In this document: positions 1-7,767 of the stretch, one piece after another
How the letters are laid out: each line of letters starts with the position of its first letter
How positions within the stretch are numbered: position 1 is the stretch's first letter
Made by a program: the position numbers and the translations under genes
DNA from: JANRLL01 sp033762715
GTDB lineage: Bacteria; Pseudomonadota; Alphaproteobacteria; Rickettsiales; SXRF01
Length of the DNA: 64,000 nucleotides
Direction of reading: 5' to 3'
Assembly: GCA_033762715.1 (NCBI GenBank)
Contig: JANRLL010000009.1
Span: 4,464 to 68,463 of the forward strand
The notes under the pieces: generated by a model
Told to the model about the DNA's origin: nothing
Database searches by the model: none
The model's input: only the letters and a program-made list of their open reading frames with translations

Positions 1-57
1 AATATTGAAGAAGATGATTGGCGCGAAGCAGAAAATAATAAAAAAGTCAGTTCATAA
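1..57 (+). CDS. 3' end of an unidentified gene, cut by the window edge
   Basis: An open frame runs in from the left edge and stops at TAA 55-57. Its last 18 residues are acidic then lysine/serine-rich (ending NNKKVSS). It ends inside a terminator hairpin, which supports a real gene end. The visible part is too short to assign a function. An island integrase would be a natural neighbour here, but nothing in the fragment shows it. Confidence 0.4.
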   Translation, partial: NIEEDDWREAENNKKVSS

Positions 58-89
58 TTTGTGCCTAATAGCATGAACTGACTGTTTTT
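45..89 (+). terminator. Rho-independent terminator of the upstream gene
   Basis: An 11-bp perfect inverted repeat pairs 45-55 with 73-83 (AGTCAGTTCAT / ATGAACTGACT) around a 17-nt loop and is followed by a run of T at 85-89. It overlaps the stop codon of the truncated gene and separates it from the AlpA-like gene. Confidence 0.7.
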
Positions 90-132
90 GCTTCGTTCTC
101 TAGTGTGCTCCCATAACCAATGGAGGCACACT

Positions 133-390
133 ATGCAACTCAACAAATCATTTGAAAAGAAAGCCCTAACAGAGAAGGAAGCCGCCTCTTACATCGGCAT
201 GAGCCGTTCTTTTCTCCGTCATGCGCGTATAGATGGTAATCGGGAGGGGCACACGTCAGCCCCCAAGTTTATCAAAATTGGCAGAGCTGTTCGTTATCCA
301 AAAGAAGAGCTTGATTCGTGGCTGGCTCACTTCCCGCGCAAATCTCATATTTATGAGGCAAGCCAAAAACCGCTGATGGGAGAGCGGTGA
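133..390 (+). CDS. AlpA/excisionase-like helix-turn-helix protein
   Basis: An 85-residue protein of the MerR/AlpA-type HTH_17 class. The winged-helix signature is visible: an EKEAASYIGMSRSFLR helix pair followed by KFIKIGRAVRYPKEELDSWL, the usual wing and C-terminal helix. Such proteins act as excisionase or transcription activator in integrated elements. The ATG at 133 was chosen because GGAGG lies 6 nt upstream; a TTG at 88 would add 15 unlikely residues inside the terminator. The stop overlaps the start of the primase-like gene (TGATG), so the two are probably co-translated. This is the first gene of a three-gene replication module. Confidence 0.8.
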   Translation: MQLNKSFEKKALTEKEAASYIGMSRSFLRHARIDGNREGHTSAPKFIKIGRAVRYPKEELDSWLAHFPRKSHIYEASQKPLMGER

Positions 391-1232
391 TGATGGCTAT
401 TGAGATAGCCAAAGCCCTCAATGGTAAGAAATCGGGGCGTGGGTGGCTATGTAAGTGCCCTGCACATGATGATAGCAAGGCTTCCCTTAGCATTGCAGAT
501 GGTGAAAACGGTAAGCTATTGGTATATTGCCATGCTAGATGCGATGCCCGTGTAGTGCTAGAAAAATTAAGGTCGCGAGGCTTTCTAAGAAATGATTCTA
601 CGTCAAAATCACCCTCCAAAGATGCACCAAAACCAACGCTTACTATAATAAAAGAGTGGTCAGCCGAAGCTATTAATCTTTGGCGGAGAACGACTGCTTT
701 ACGTGGGAGCCTCGCGGAAAACTACCTGCTGGCGCGTGGTTGTAATATTCCTGATTGTGACGATTTGCGCTTTTTATCGAATTATAAGGGCTGGCCTGCA
801 ATGGTTGCGCGGGTGACATGCCCGCTGACGAATGCCCCGTTTACCCTCCATTTCACTCTATTGGATCATGATGGCAGGCGGAAGGCTCCTGTCGAGAAAC
901 AAAAACTTTGGTTGTTTGGGCATCGAAGCAAAGGAGGCGTTATTCGCCTCTCGCGTGATGAAGATGTAACGATGGGGCTGGCGATAGCAGAGGGCATTGA
1001 AACCGCTTTATGCTGTGATTGGAAGCCCATATGGGCAACGGGGAGTGCTGGAAACATGGCGCTCTTCCCCGTGTTAAATGGTATTGAAGCTCTGTCCATT
1101 TTCGCTGACCACGATAAATCTGGCACTGGGCTGTCATCTGCAAAGCAATGCGCTGCAAGGTGGCAAAAGGCTGGCCGTGAAGTACGATTTACGATGCCCC
1201 CGCATGTTGGCACTGATTGGGCTGACTTATGA
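390..1232 (+). CDS. Primase-like protein (zinc-binding N-terminus, Toprim domain)
   Basis: About 280 residues. The N-terminus has a CHC2-like pattern (CKCPAHDD followed by YCHARCD), suited to zinc and DNA binding as in DnaG-type primases. The C-terminal half carries a Toprim-type core: LAIAEGIETAL gives the acidic residue of motif one and IFADHDKSGTG the second acidic cluster. The layout matches DUF7146/Toprim_3 proteins of phages and integrative elements. The ATG at 390 overlaps the upstream TGA; GTG 387 and ATG 393 are alternatives, and a GGGAG motif lies about 7 nt upstream of 390. The 3' end overlaps the helicase start by 4 nt. It probably makes primers for replication of the element. Confidence 0.8.
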   Translation: MMAIEIAKALNGKKSGRGWLCKCPAHDDSKASLSIADGENGKLLVYCHARCDARVVLEKLRSRGFLRNDSTSKSPSKDAPKPTLTIIKEWSAEAINLWRRTTALRGSLAENYLLARGCNIPDCDDLRFLSNYKGWPAMVARVTCPLTNAPFTLHFTLLDHDGRRKAPVEKQKLWLFGHRSKGGVIRLSRDEDVTMGLAIAEGIETALCCDWKPIWATGSAGNMALFPVLNGIEALSIFADHDKSGTGLSSAKQCAARWQKAGREVRFTMPPHVGTDWADL

Positions 1233-2467
1233 ATCCAGCAAAAGATGCAATGAATGCTGAGTGGGAATCTGGTGCTTCTGATGAGGCAAATGTAGAAATA
1301 GAAGTGCCGCTGACACCCCTTTTTTCTCTTGAAGATGTGCGGGTTGGAAAATGGATTGAAACTGCACCACCGCCCCGTCGATGGGTGATCGAGGACAGCT
1401 TGCCATTGCGTAAAACGGGAATTGTTGTGGCACCTGGAGGCACTGGAAAATCGCAGTGGGCAATTCAATTGATACTTTCGGTAGCAACGGGCACAGCTTT
1501 GGCTAATTGCTGGGATATTGGAGAGAGCGGAACTGTATTGGCCTTGTTTGCGGAAGAAGAAGCGGAAGAGCTACATCGCAGACTATATTCTACAGTTCAA
1601 GCCATGAATCCTGATAGTGAGAAATTAGAATCGATAAAAAAGCGCGTATTGATAAAAAGCGTGGTCGGAGAAAATAATTTTATGACTGGTAAGAACAAGG
1701 ACGGTGAGCTTGGAGAAACAGATTATCTAGAAAGATTGCTGCTGGCTATTGAGGAAATAAAAAACATAAAACTCATTATTATTGATCCCATAAGCAGATT
1801 TAGAGGCGGCAATGAAATCGATAATGATGACGCAACACGTTTTGTTGTCGTCTTGGAAAAACTCTCAAAGCTAACTGGAGCAACAGTTATTGGGCTGCAT
1901 CACGCGAGCAAAGCGAGCATGAACGAAAGCAACTCTAATCAATCGGCATCGCGCGGTGCTTCTGCTTTAGTTGATGGCGTAAGGTGGGTCATGAACATGC
2001 AGACCATGACGGAAGCAGAAGCAAAAATCTATAATATACCGAAAGATTCGAGGGGGTATTATGTAAAATTCACAGTCACAAAAAATAATTATGCGGCACC
2101 ACAAAGCGGCGAAATCTGGCTGTTTCGTGGCGAGAATGGTGTACTAAGCAAGGCAATTTTGCATGGCGGCAAAGAAGAATTTCAACATAAACTCAAGAAG
2201 AAAATTTTGGATGCCGTCTCCCTTAGCGCCGCAAAAGGCGAGGAATACACTCGAAGGGCATTTAGTAAGAAATATGCTGGGGTAAGAAATGAATTTGGGG
2301 TAGGTGATCATAAGCTTCGGGATATAATAGAAGAGCTTTTGGAGGACAAAAAATTGTGCCTCCAGCCCCCTAAAAAGCTGGGCAGGAATCAGGGTAATAT
2401 ATTAGCTCTCCCATCATCTCTGGAAGAAAAAGCAGAGAAATATAGGAGGGAATCGAATGGTGAATGA
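1229..2467 (+). CDS. RepA-like AAA/RecA-fold ATPase (replicative helicase type)
   Basis: A 412-residue ATPase. The Walker A motif is GGTGKSQ near residue 71 and Walker B is LIIIDPISRF near residue 185, followed by a conserved IGLHHASKAS segment typical of the RSF1010 RepA / AAA_25 family of hexameric helicases. An N-terminal about 50-residue extension and a C-terminal basic segment (KKKILDAVSLS onward) may bind DNA. ATG 1229 overlaps the TGA of the primase-like gene. Primase and helicase together form a self-replication module. Codon use is AT-richer than in the core genes to the right, as expected for acquired DNA. Confidence 0.82.
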   Translation: MNPAKDAMNAEWESGASDEANVEIEVPLTPLFSLEDVRVGKWIETAPPPRRWVIEDSLPLRKTGIVVAPGGTGKSQWAIQLILSVATGTALANCWDIGESGTVLALFAEEEAEELHRRLYSTVQAMNPDSEKLESIKKRVLIKSVVGENNFMTGKNKDGELGETDYLERLLLAIEEIKNIKLIIIDPISRFRGGNEIDNDDATRFVVVLEKLSKLTGATVIGLHHASKASMNESNSNQSASRGASALVDGVRWVMNMQTMTEAEAKIYNIPKDSRGYYVKFTVTKNNYAAPQSGEIWLFRGENGVLSKAILHGGKEEFQHKLKKKILDAVSLSAAKGEEYTRRAFSKKYAGVRNEFGVGDHKLRDIIEELLEDKKLCLQPPKKLGRNQGNILALPSSLEEKAEKYRRESNGE

Positions 2468-2469
2468 GT

Positions 2470-2613
2470 GTGTGGCAGTATATGGCAGATTCTTGCTGCC
2501 GCGCAAAATAGCAATGCTAAGAGCCAATCTTTTGTGTGGCAGTCGTCTAGTGTGGCAATTTAAAGAGCAACACAATATTATTCATATTATCCAGTATATT
2601 AGATGTGTGGCGG
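2470..2613 (+). repeat. Four iteron-like GTGTGGCRR repeats
   Basis: The 9-mer GTGTGGC followed by AG, AG, AA and GG occurs at 2470, 2534, 2550 and 2605, all on the plus strand, directly after the primase/helicase genes. A related GTGGCAATTTAAA is found at 2552 and again at 2780. Repeats beside replication genes can be origin iterons. The copies are few and their spacing is irregular (64, 16 and 55 nt), so this is a suggestion only. An open frame at 2457-2717 crosses the stretch, but it runs through a terminator and I do not call it a gene. Confidence 0.35.
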
Positions 2614-2635
2614 TTTTTACCCCTAAAGGGGGAAG

Positions 2636-2662
2636 AAAAAAGTGCCCCGCCAGCACTTTTTT
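2636..2662 (+). terminator. Bidirectional-type terminator after the replication module
   Basis: AAAAAAGTGC (2636-2645) pairs perfectly with GCACTTTTTT (2653-2662) around a 7-nt loop. The T-run follows on the plus strand and the A-run gives the same on the minus strand. It closes the 133-2467 operon. Confidence 0.75.
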
Positions 2663-2732
2663 CATTCCTGTGTGGGCAGGTAGGCAATCGAAAATTTTCT
2701 GGAATCGTAGTTATTAGCAAGGGCTACAGGCG

Positions 2733-3239
2733 ATGGAAAAAACTGATATGGAACAGTGGAAACAGAGCAAATCAAAACCGTGGCAATTTAAACCCGGCGT
2801 TTCAGGGAATCCGGCAGGCAGGCCTAGGGGGGCATTCGGCAATGCTAGAATTACCACCGAAATAGGCATGGAAACCCTTGATAAATTAGAGGACATGACA
2901 AAACGGGAGCTAATCGCGCTTATTAGGCGCGTGAGCGGGGCGATGTGGGGCATCGGCATTATGACGGACGAAGAAGCCTATGATGCCATTTGCCTTAAAC
3001 TGCTGCATGGAGGTCTAACGCAGACAGATACATGGAAGGCGCTGCCGCCGCTCAAGGAGTGGGCAGACCGCAAGCGTGGCAAGCCAGCGCAGTCCATAGC
3101 CATGAAGGTTGAGGTTGATCCTATTCAAAAAATGAGTACGGAAAGGTTATTGCGTTTGGAGAATGAGCTAGCACGAAGCATAGGGCAAGAGCCAACAATC
3201 ATTCCGCCCATGCCGGAATTACTGGGCGATGATGATTAA
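2733..3239 (+). CDS. DUF5681 domain protein
   Basis: A 168-residue protein with the hallmark FKPGVSGNPAGRPRGA at residues 20-35, which defines DUF5681. These proteins are common in prophages and mobile elements, often near terminase genes, and some are annotated as terminase small-subunit-like; their biochemistry is not settled. The C-terminal half is charged and helical, with a basic segment RKRGKPAQ. An AAGGG motif lies about 9 nt before ATG 2733. No large terminase or capsid gene lies nearby, so in this window it is an isolated phage-type gene on the island. Confidence 0.7.
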   Translation: MEKTDMEQWKQSKSKPWQFKPGVSGNPAGRPRGAFGNARITTEIGMETLDKLEDMTKRELIALIRRVSGAMWGIGIMTDEEAYDAICLKLLHGGLTQTDTWKALPPLKEWADRKRGKPAQSIAMKVEVDPIQKMSTERLLRLENELARSIGQEPTIIPPMPELLGDDD

Positions 3240-3508
3240 AGAATCGGGTGGTACACCCCCGCCGTACTCCCCCCAATATGAGAGCGGGATTTACTATATA
3301 TCTTCGTGCCCATAGCGGCGAGGATTATGTCACTTAAGGATTTAAAATCATCACTGACGTGAACCAACCATGTTGGAGCATTGCCGCTGCTCAAATCTAA
3401 TTGCGTCACAGCATATGCACGTAATAGGCATGGCACGCAGCGAGTATTTCCGCGAATGTTGGTGAGCTTATTAGTGCCAGAATGCCGCTCAAAAGTAAGA
3501 ATCTTAGT
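3236..3508 (-). pseudogene. Possible gene remnant, unrecognised
   Basis: The otherwise gene-free stretch 3240-3556 holds on its minus strand a frame open for about 90 codons. It reads like protein (for example GNAPTWLVHVSDDFKSL) but has no ATG near its upstream end; the first usable start is GTG 3436, with no Shine-Dalgarno site. It may be a decayed gene, a short real gene of 66 residues, or chance. I recognise no family. Confidence 0.2.
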
Positions 3509-3556
3509 TCACGATTTGCCAAATTTTATCCTTGTTTCGAAAATGTATCTTTAAGC

Positions 3557-4387
3557 CTAACAAACTTCTTTCATTCTTGCTTCTTCAAGTACTCTTAATG
3601 CTCCCTGCAAAGGTTGCATTTCTGCGAAATACTCGGCTGAAGGATGCAAGGCTAGGTATGCTTCTAATGCGTGAAGCATTACCGCTACTGCCGTCCTCAA
3701 TACATCAGTTCCTTGCGCCTCATCAGGCCCCCATGCAATGCTTTTTAATCTGCCAGATTCATCCAATTCAACATGCCCACCTAAGCATCTCACGCCAGAA
3801 TGAACCGTTGAGCTGAAAACTGAATAAATGGCGTGAAAGAAGTCGCTCATCCCTGCGTACTCAGCAATGCGCTCTATTGGCAATCCCGATTCCAGGCCTG
3901 CGGCTTTGTTCTGCTTATTAAGTTCTTTCACTTGAAGCTTTGCCAATCTTTCTACTTCGGCAATTTCTGCGCGTTCTGCTTCAGTTAAAAGCGAAGCCTC
4001 ATCAGATACAGCCAACAAACTGGCAGCTAATCGTTGCTGTGCCTGTGAATCCCAATCTGCCAGTTTGTAGCAGAAATCCTCATGATTAACACAAGCCACT
4101 AGCGAAAATGCTGTTTCCAAAAGCACGCGCGCTAATGAAGTTGAACTATATGAAAGATTTCTTTCCTCTAATATAATGGTGCCTTGATAATGCTCCAGCA
4201 TGCGTGCCAAGAGAGCCGCAATCATCAATCCGCGATCACCCTTAGGTATTGAATAGAGAAATACTTTTTGACCAAGGCGATTTACATCGCGGGCTAGGCC
4301 TAATTCGGCACCCTTCACTTGCTCATTTTCACGAACCCAAAATTCTATGTCCGTAGCTAAAAAGCCTTCATCTAGTATGTTGCTCAT
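3557..4387 (-). CDS. DUF5677-like hypothetical protein
   Basis: A 276-residue helical protein. A segment near residues 95-120 (RVLLETAFSLVACVNH) and a second near 195-215 (YSVFSSTVHSGVRCLGGH) recall the DUF5677 family, where a conserved serine/histidine pair follows a helix. DUF5677 members are uncharacterised, and relatedness to HEPN-type proteins is inference. There is no signal peptide or membrane segment. The gene is transcribed alone on the minus strand, with a likely promoter near 4596-4625 and a roughly 200-nt leader containing a possible gene remnant. It lies on the accessory island. Confidence 0.55.
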   Translation of the reverse strand: MSNILDEGFLATDIEFWVRENEQVKGAELGLARDVNRLGQKVFLYSIPKGDRGLMIAALLARMLEHYQGTIILEERNLSYSSTSLARVLLETAFSLVACVNHEDFCYKLADWDSQAQQRLAASLLAVSDEASLLTEAERAEIAEVERLAKLQVKELNKQNKAAGLESGLPIERIAEYAGMSDFFHAIYSVFSSTVHSGVRCLGGHVELDESGRLKSIAWGPDEAQGTDVLRTAVAVMLHALEAYLALHPSAEYFAEMQPLQGALRVLEEARMKEVC

Positions 4388-4397
4388 GCATAAGCAT

Positions 4398-4553
4398 TTA
4401 GCAGCGTACCGTCGGAATGTCTGCCAGTTTTGTCGTATAATTTGGAGATTTTAATTCTCGCCGCATTCCCCATGTGGCTCGCATACTTTCGATTGACGCT
4501 TTGGCCTGTTCCTCTGTGCCGCAACGTAGATCGTATCTGAGCCATGCATGCGG
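4398..4553 (-). pseudogene. Possible coding remnant upstream of the DUF5677-like gene
   Basis: On the minus strand a 51-codon frame begins after two in-frame TAA codons and ends 10 nt before the start of the next gene. Its translation looks coding (it includes RCGTEEQAKASIESMRATW), but it lacks a start codon at its beginning; the first internal ATG would leave about 28 residues. In the same frame, 17 further residues precede the double stop. A degraded gene is the simplest reading. Confidence 0.3.
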
Positions 4554-4595
4554 TTATTAACCCAATATCAATGCGATCGAACCGGCATGGAAGAC

Positions 4596-4625
4596 ATTAT
4601 ACCTAGACAGCGGTTTTTATGTCTT
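4596..4625 (-). promoter_or_regulatory. Putative sigma-70 promoter for the DUF5677-like gene
   Basis: Read on the minus strand, a perfect TATAAT (-10, 4596-4601) follows AAGACA (-35, 4620-4625) with an 18-nt spacer. It overlaps the 3' end of the XRE gene and would give a leader of about 200 nt before the start at 4387. Confidence 0.4.
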
Positions 4626-4871
4626 ACGTAGGGCATCCTTCACTTTATCGAGAATATCCAATTTTATGCCCAAGGCGTGCAGCCAGTCGTTTAGCTCAAG
4701 CACATCCAACCTTCTTTGCCCTAATTCTATTTTGGAAATATTCTGTCGAGAAATAGCCAGTTTGGCGGAAAGCTCCTCCTGCGTGATGGCTTTTCTCTTC
4801 CTAGCCTTCACTAAAAGCTCTATCAATTCGCTATAGCGGGAATCGTAAACGCTGGGCTTTCTCTTTTTCAT
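4617..4871 (-). CDS. XRE-family helix-turn-helix repressor
   Basis: An 84-residue DNA-binding protein with a canonical HTH_3 fold: ITQEELSAKLAISRQNISKIE supplies both helices, and the tail LNDWLHALGIKLDIL packs behind. ATG 4871 was chosen; an in-frame TTG at 4907 would start inside a set of TCGCG repeats that look like its operator. Small XRE proteins of this size serve as antitoxins or element repressors. The lipoprotein gene is divergent from it and shares the control region. No toxin partner is adjacent on the same strand unless the downstream DUF5677-like gene plays that part, which is speculation. Confidence 0.8.
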   Translation of the reverse strand: MKKRKPSVYDSRYSELIELLVKARKRKAITQEELSAKLAISRQNISKIELGQRRLDVLELNDWLHALGIKLDILDKVKDALRKT

Positions 4872-4880
4872 AAAAGAGAT

Positions 4881-4916
4881 ATTGCGCGATAATCGCGAAT
4901 GCGCCAAAATCGCGCA
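4881..4916. promoter_or_regulatory. Possible XRE operator: clustered CGCGA/TCGCG repeats
   Basis: CGCGA (4885-4889) and TCGCG (4893-4897) form an inverted repeat, and ATCGCG recurs 17 bp further on (4909-4914). The cluster lies 10 to 45 bp upstream of the XRE start, in the divergent region, where autorepressor operators usually sit. Confidence 0.4.
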
Positions 4917-4983
4917 TTATTAAGCTGCCTATCGTATCTTGCATAATGCGTGTCATGTGAGCTTGTTTTTTGAGGAGCATCCA

Positions 4984-5457
4984 ATGAAACCAATATTTCT
5001 TCTATCAATCGCTATCATGGCACTGAGTGCCTGCGCTCCCACGCAGCAGCAAAGCCTGCAAAGCTTATCCGAAAAAGAGCGATTGGCAGCGGCGCATGAT
5101 GAGCTGGAAAGCGTCATGAAAAAGCGCGACAAGCAAGTACAGGATGCCGAGAATCTTGCAAAACCTGCAAAGGACGCGTGCATAGAAAAACGCCAAGCGG
5201 GGGTTATCAAAACATATGAGGAATCCGCACAGTGTTCAAATCAAGCGATAGTTTTTGCCTTTGAGCGCGTAGAATTCCCCTACATGGACTTGGTGCAACA
5301 ATACGCAGATAAGCGCGTAGAGCTTCTTAGAAAACTGGATAAAAAGGAAATCACACGCGCCACATTCAAAAAGCAATTCCGTGAATATCTAAAGACTTTC
5401 ATGGATCAAACATATGCGCGGGATTCAGATAAATTGGTGGCGAAGTTTGCGGGGTGA
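4984..5457 (+). CDS. Small lipoprotein, unknown function
   Basis: A 157-residue protein with a lipoprotein signal peptide: MKPIFLLSIAIMALSAC, with lipobox LSAC and Cys17 as the acylated residue. The mature part is highly charged and helical (EKERLAAAHDELESVMKKRDKQ) and probably forms a coiled coil, with two further cysteines near residues 65 and 82. GAGGAG lies 7 nt before ATG 4984. It is not recognised beyond being an envelope lipoprotein. The next gene begins 28 nt downstream on the same strand, suggesting a two-gene envelope unit on the island. Confidence 0.7.
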   Translation: MKPIFLLSIAIMALSACAPTQQQSLQSLSEKERLAAAHDELESVMKKRDKQVQDAENLAKPAKDACIEKRQAGVIKTYEESAQCSNQAIVFAFERVEFPYMDLVQQYADKRVELLRKLDKKEITRATFKKQFREYLKTFMDQTYARDSDKLVAKFAG

Positions 5458-5485
5458 AAATCTCTGTCTTGGAGCGAGGGTTGTA

Positions 5486-5989
5486 ATGATTAAACCTGTA
5501 ATAAAATGTCTAGCCGTATTTGTAGGTGCATTGATGATCCTCGTTATGGGATTCTTTGGGCTGGGAGTATTAGCGCTTTACAAAGAAAAGAATGGCCTGC
5601 TTTCATTCGAGGTTATGGACTATCAGCTTATTTTGATATTTTTGGTATTCTATACTCTGTTCTTCTATATATATTTAGTCTTTAAGAAGGGCGTGGGTGT
5701 TAGACGGAAAGCATTGTGTTTTGTAGCTACCATAATTGCGGTTCCATTTAGCTATTTATTAGCCAAAAACATTATAGGAAAAATATTCGGTTTTTTGTTT
5801 AATCATTTGCAGTTTGATTGGCTCCTTTCTGCCATTTCCTCCATTTCCATGATAGAAATTTTTGTTTTTCTCATGAGCCCGAGCATCCTCGCTGCCGAAA
5901 TAGCGTTTTATATTCAATTTCGCATTTTTCGTTACTACATCCCCAAAAATCGGAAATTGATTATGAATAAGGCACTGGAAATCCCCTAA
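5486..5989 (+). CDS. Polytopic membrane protein, unknown function
   Basis: A 167-residue, strongly hydrophobic protein with about four predicted membrane segments (near residues 5-30, 45-65, 75-95 and 120-145) separated by short basic loops such as FKKGVGVRRK. GAGGG lies 6-7 nt before ATG 5486. It follows the lipoprotein gene with a 28-nt gap, so co-transcription is likely. No family is recognised. The strand is AT-rich, unlike the core genome. Confidence 0.6.
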   Translation: MIKPVIKCLAVFVGALMILVMGFFGLGVLALYKEKNGLLSFEVMDYQLILIFLVFYTLFFYIYLVFKKGVGVRRKALCFVATIIAVPFSYLLAKNIIGKIFGFLFNHLQFDWLLSAISSISMIEIFVFLMSPSILAAEIAFYIQFRIFRYYIPKNRKLIMNKALEIP

Positions 5990-6100
5990 GCTGACCAGAA
6001 TATACAAATGAGAGCCTTTGCTGGAGGTTGTATAACCTTAAGCTGGTCAAATAAAAAAAGTGCGGTATGATACGGTAAAATATTAATTATTGGCCGCGCA

Positions 6101-6640
6101 GTGACAAAAGAAAACAAACTCCACCTCACGTTACTTGAGTCTGGAATGCCGGGGCTTACGCCAGCATGGGCTAAGGTCTTGTGCGAAGCCGCGGCTGTTT
6201 GCCTTGAAGAAAAGAAGCATAAAACTGGGGTTACGTTATTCCTTTCGGGACTCACGACAGAAACAATTTTGCTTGAATGGAATGCTGTTGATGAACAGCA
6301 GCGTAAAGCTCACAAAGATATACATGAGGCAACGGAATATGGAGCGTGTGGGTTGGCTATTTTGCTAGTCAAAAAATTGACAGGTAAAGTTGTTCTTGAG
6401 CGATCTTACAAGGGGTCAGGATTTGATTATTGGTTAGGTGATGAGAACCACGACAGCGCAGATTTATTTGCAGGGAAAGCTCGGCTAGAAGTATCGGGAA
6501 TGCTGGAAGGCAACAAAAATGCCCTCAATGCCCGTGTAAAGCAGAAGAAATCACAGATACAACCCAGTCGACATTTGGCACCTGGGTTTGTTGCAGTTAC
6601 AGAATTTAGCAATCCGATGGCACATGTGGAGGTAGCATGA
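6101..6640 (+). CDS. Unknown protein, first gene of a two-gene module
   Basis: A 179-residue soluble protein starting at GTG 6101 with no clear ribosome site. An N-terminal alpha-helical half (residues 1-105) precedes a segment SGFDYWLGDENHDSADLF then ARLEVSG near residues 107-135. A glycine-Asp pair followed 20-odd residues later by a strand with Glu recalls PD-(D/E)XK nucleases, but the catalytic lysine is missing from its usual place, so this is a weak hint only. The ATG of the next gene overlaps its stop (ATGA), implying the two products work together. Confidence 0.6.
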   Translation: MTKENKLHLTLLESGMPGLTPAWAKVLCEAAAVCLEEKKHKTGVTLFLSGLTTETILLEWNAVDEQQRKAHKDIHEATEYGACGLAILLVKKLTGKVVLERSYKGSGFDYWLGDENHDSADLFAGKARLEVSGMLEGNKNALNARVKQKKSQIQPSRHLAPGFVAVTEFSNPMAHVEVA

Positions 6641-7767
6641 AAAATATTACCTCAATCCACCAAAGCGCCATGGAAAAAACCGACTATGCAGTGTCAGCTA
6701 AGTTAAAAGGTGATATCGAAGCCGCGCGCGCGCTATTTAATGAGGCTTTTCTCTTAGAAAAAGAGGCGGCGATGCTTGCCTTACAATTTGGTGCCACAGA
6801 GCCAACTCGGTCAATCTTATTGCGCAGCGCCGCTTCATTGGCATTGGATGCACAAAAAACATCCGAGGCGGAAAAGTTGGTATGTACTGCCTTGGCAAAT
6901 GAACCGCCCGCCGATATTGCAAATGAGCTAAGGGATTTATTAGAGCAGGTCCATTTCCAGCGGCACTTAGACTTACGCGGCATAACGCTTTCGGACGACG
7001 AAGTGCAGATGTCTATTGCCGGTGAAGGAGTAGGATTCGGTATTACACCTACCGAATTGTTTACACACCGTATTACAAAAACTGAGAATCTAATTTATCG
7101 CACCGCAGAAAGAACCAGAAGTAAGCCTTATCGTGAAGCAGGCCCCCTAGACAAAAGCACGCGCGAAAGTGTTGCACTTTATATGTCAACGCCAAGGGCA
7201 GCGAGTTTTGCTGTTACCTTTAGAGTGGGGCAAAGTGAGCAAATGATTTTGCCAGGATTATCTTTTGGACAACAAGTTATTGATGAAATGCTTGGTTGTC
7301 TTGAAATTTTTATAAGTGGGGATCAGACAGAACTAAAAAAACGTATTCCTGATCAGGCTTATTATAATAACTTTATCGGATTGGCTCGTAGTATTGCTCC
7401 AGATGGAAAAGACTTAAACCTTGTGGGATTTACTACGACAAGAAATGGTAAAGAAAAACGTGTGGCAATTACTCGCAATGAGAGAGCTCATAACATAAAT
7501 CCGATTACGCCTCCTAAAGTAATTGACGTAGAAGATGACCGCAGTGAGGCCATTATTATTGGTGTTCTAAGATTCGCAGATTCAGTTAAGGCAGGAAAAG
7601 ATATCATCAAAATTGTTGATGACGAAAATGCTGGTCATAAGCTCACAGTTCCTGAAGGTATGATGAGTGATATTGTAAAACCCCTTTGGAATACAAAAGT
7701 AGTAGCAACGGGGCGTTATAAAGGTAAGCAGCTTATCCTTGAGGATATTGAGGCTTATACTGAGTAG
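6637..7767 (+). CDS. Conserved unknown protein with TPR-like N-terminus, second gene of the module
   Basis: A 376-residue protein. Residues 15-110 form helical repeats of TPR character (IEAARALFNEAFLLEKEAA, then RSAASLALDAQKTSEAEKL), a protein-protein interaction scaffold. Residues 110-376 are a mixed alpha/beta domain with segments such as STPRAASFAVTFRVG and IGVLRFADSVKAG, ending in a small beta domain (VVATGRYKGKQLILEDIE). I remember similar proteins of about this size in scattered bacteria, annotated only as hypothetical. ATG 6637 overlaps the previous stop by 4 nt. A role in defence or stress is possible from island context but not shown. Confidence 0.65.
   Translation: MKNITSIHQSAMEKTDYAVSAKLKGDIEAARALFNEAFLLEKEAAMLALQFGATEPTRSILLRSAASLALDAQKTSEAEKLVCTALANEPPADIANELRDLLEQVHFQRHLDLRGITLSDDEVQMSIAGEGVGFGITPTELFTHRITKTENLIYRTAERTRSKPYREAGPLDKSTRESVALYMSTPRAASFAVTFRVGQSEQMILPGLSFGQQVIDEMLGCLEIFISGDQTELKKRIPDQAYYNNFIGLARSIAPDGKDLNLVGFTTTRNGKEKRVAITRNERAHNINPITPPKVIDVEDDRSEAIIIGVLRFADSVKAGKDIIKIVDDENAGHKLTVPEGMMSDIVKPLWNTKVVATGRYKGKQLILEDIEAYTE

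Noticed and set aside
2457..2717. 86-codon plus-strand frame overlapping the end of the helicase gene
   Set aside because: It crosses a perfect terminator hairpin and the GTGTGGC repeats, has poor codon composition and no family resemblance.
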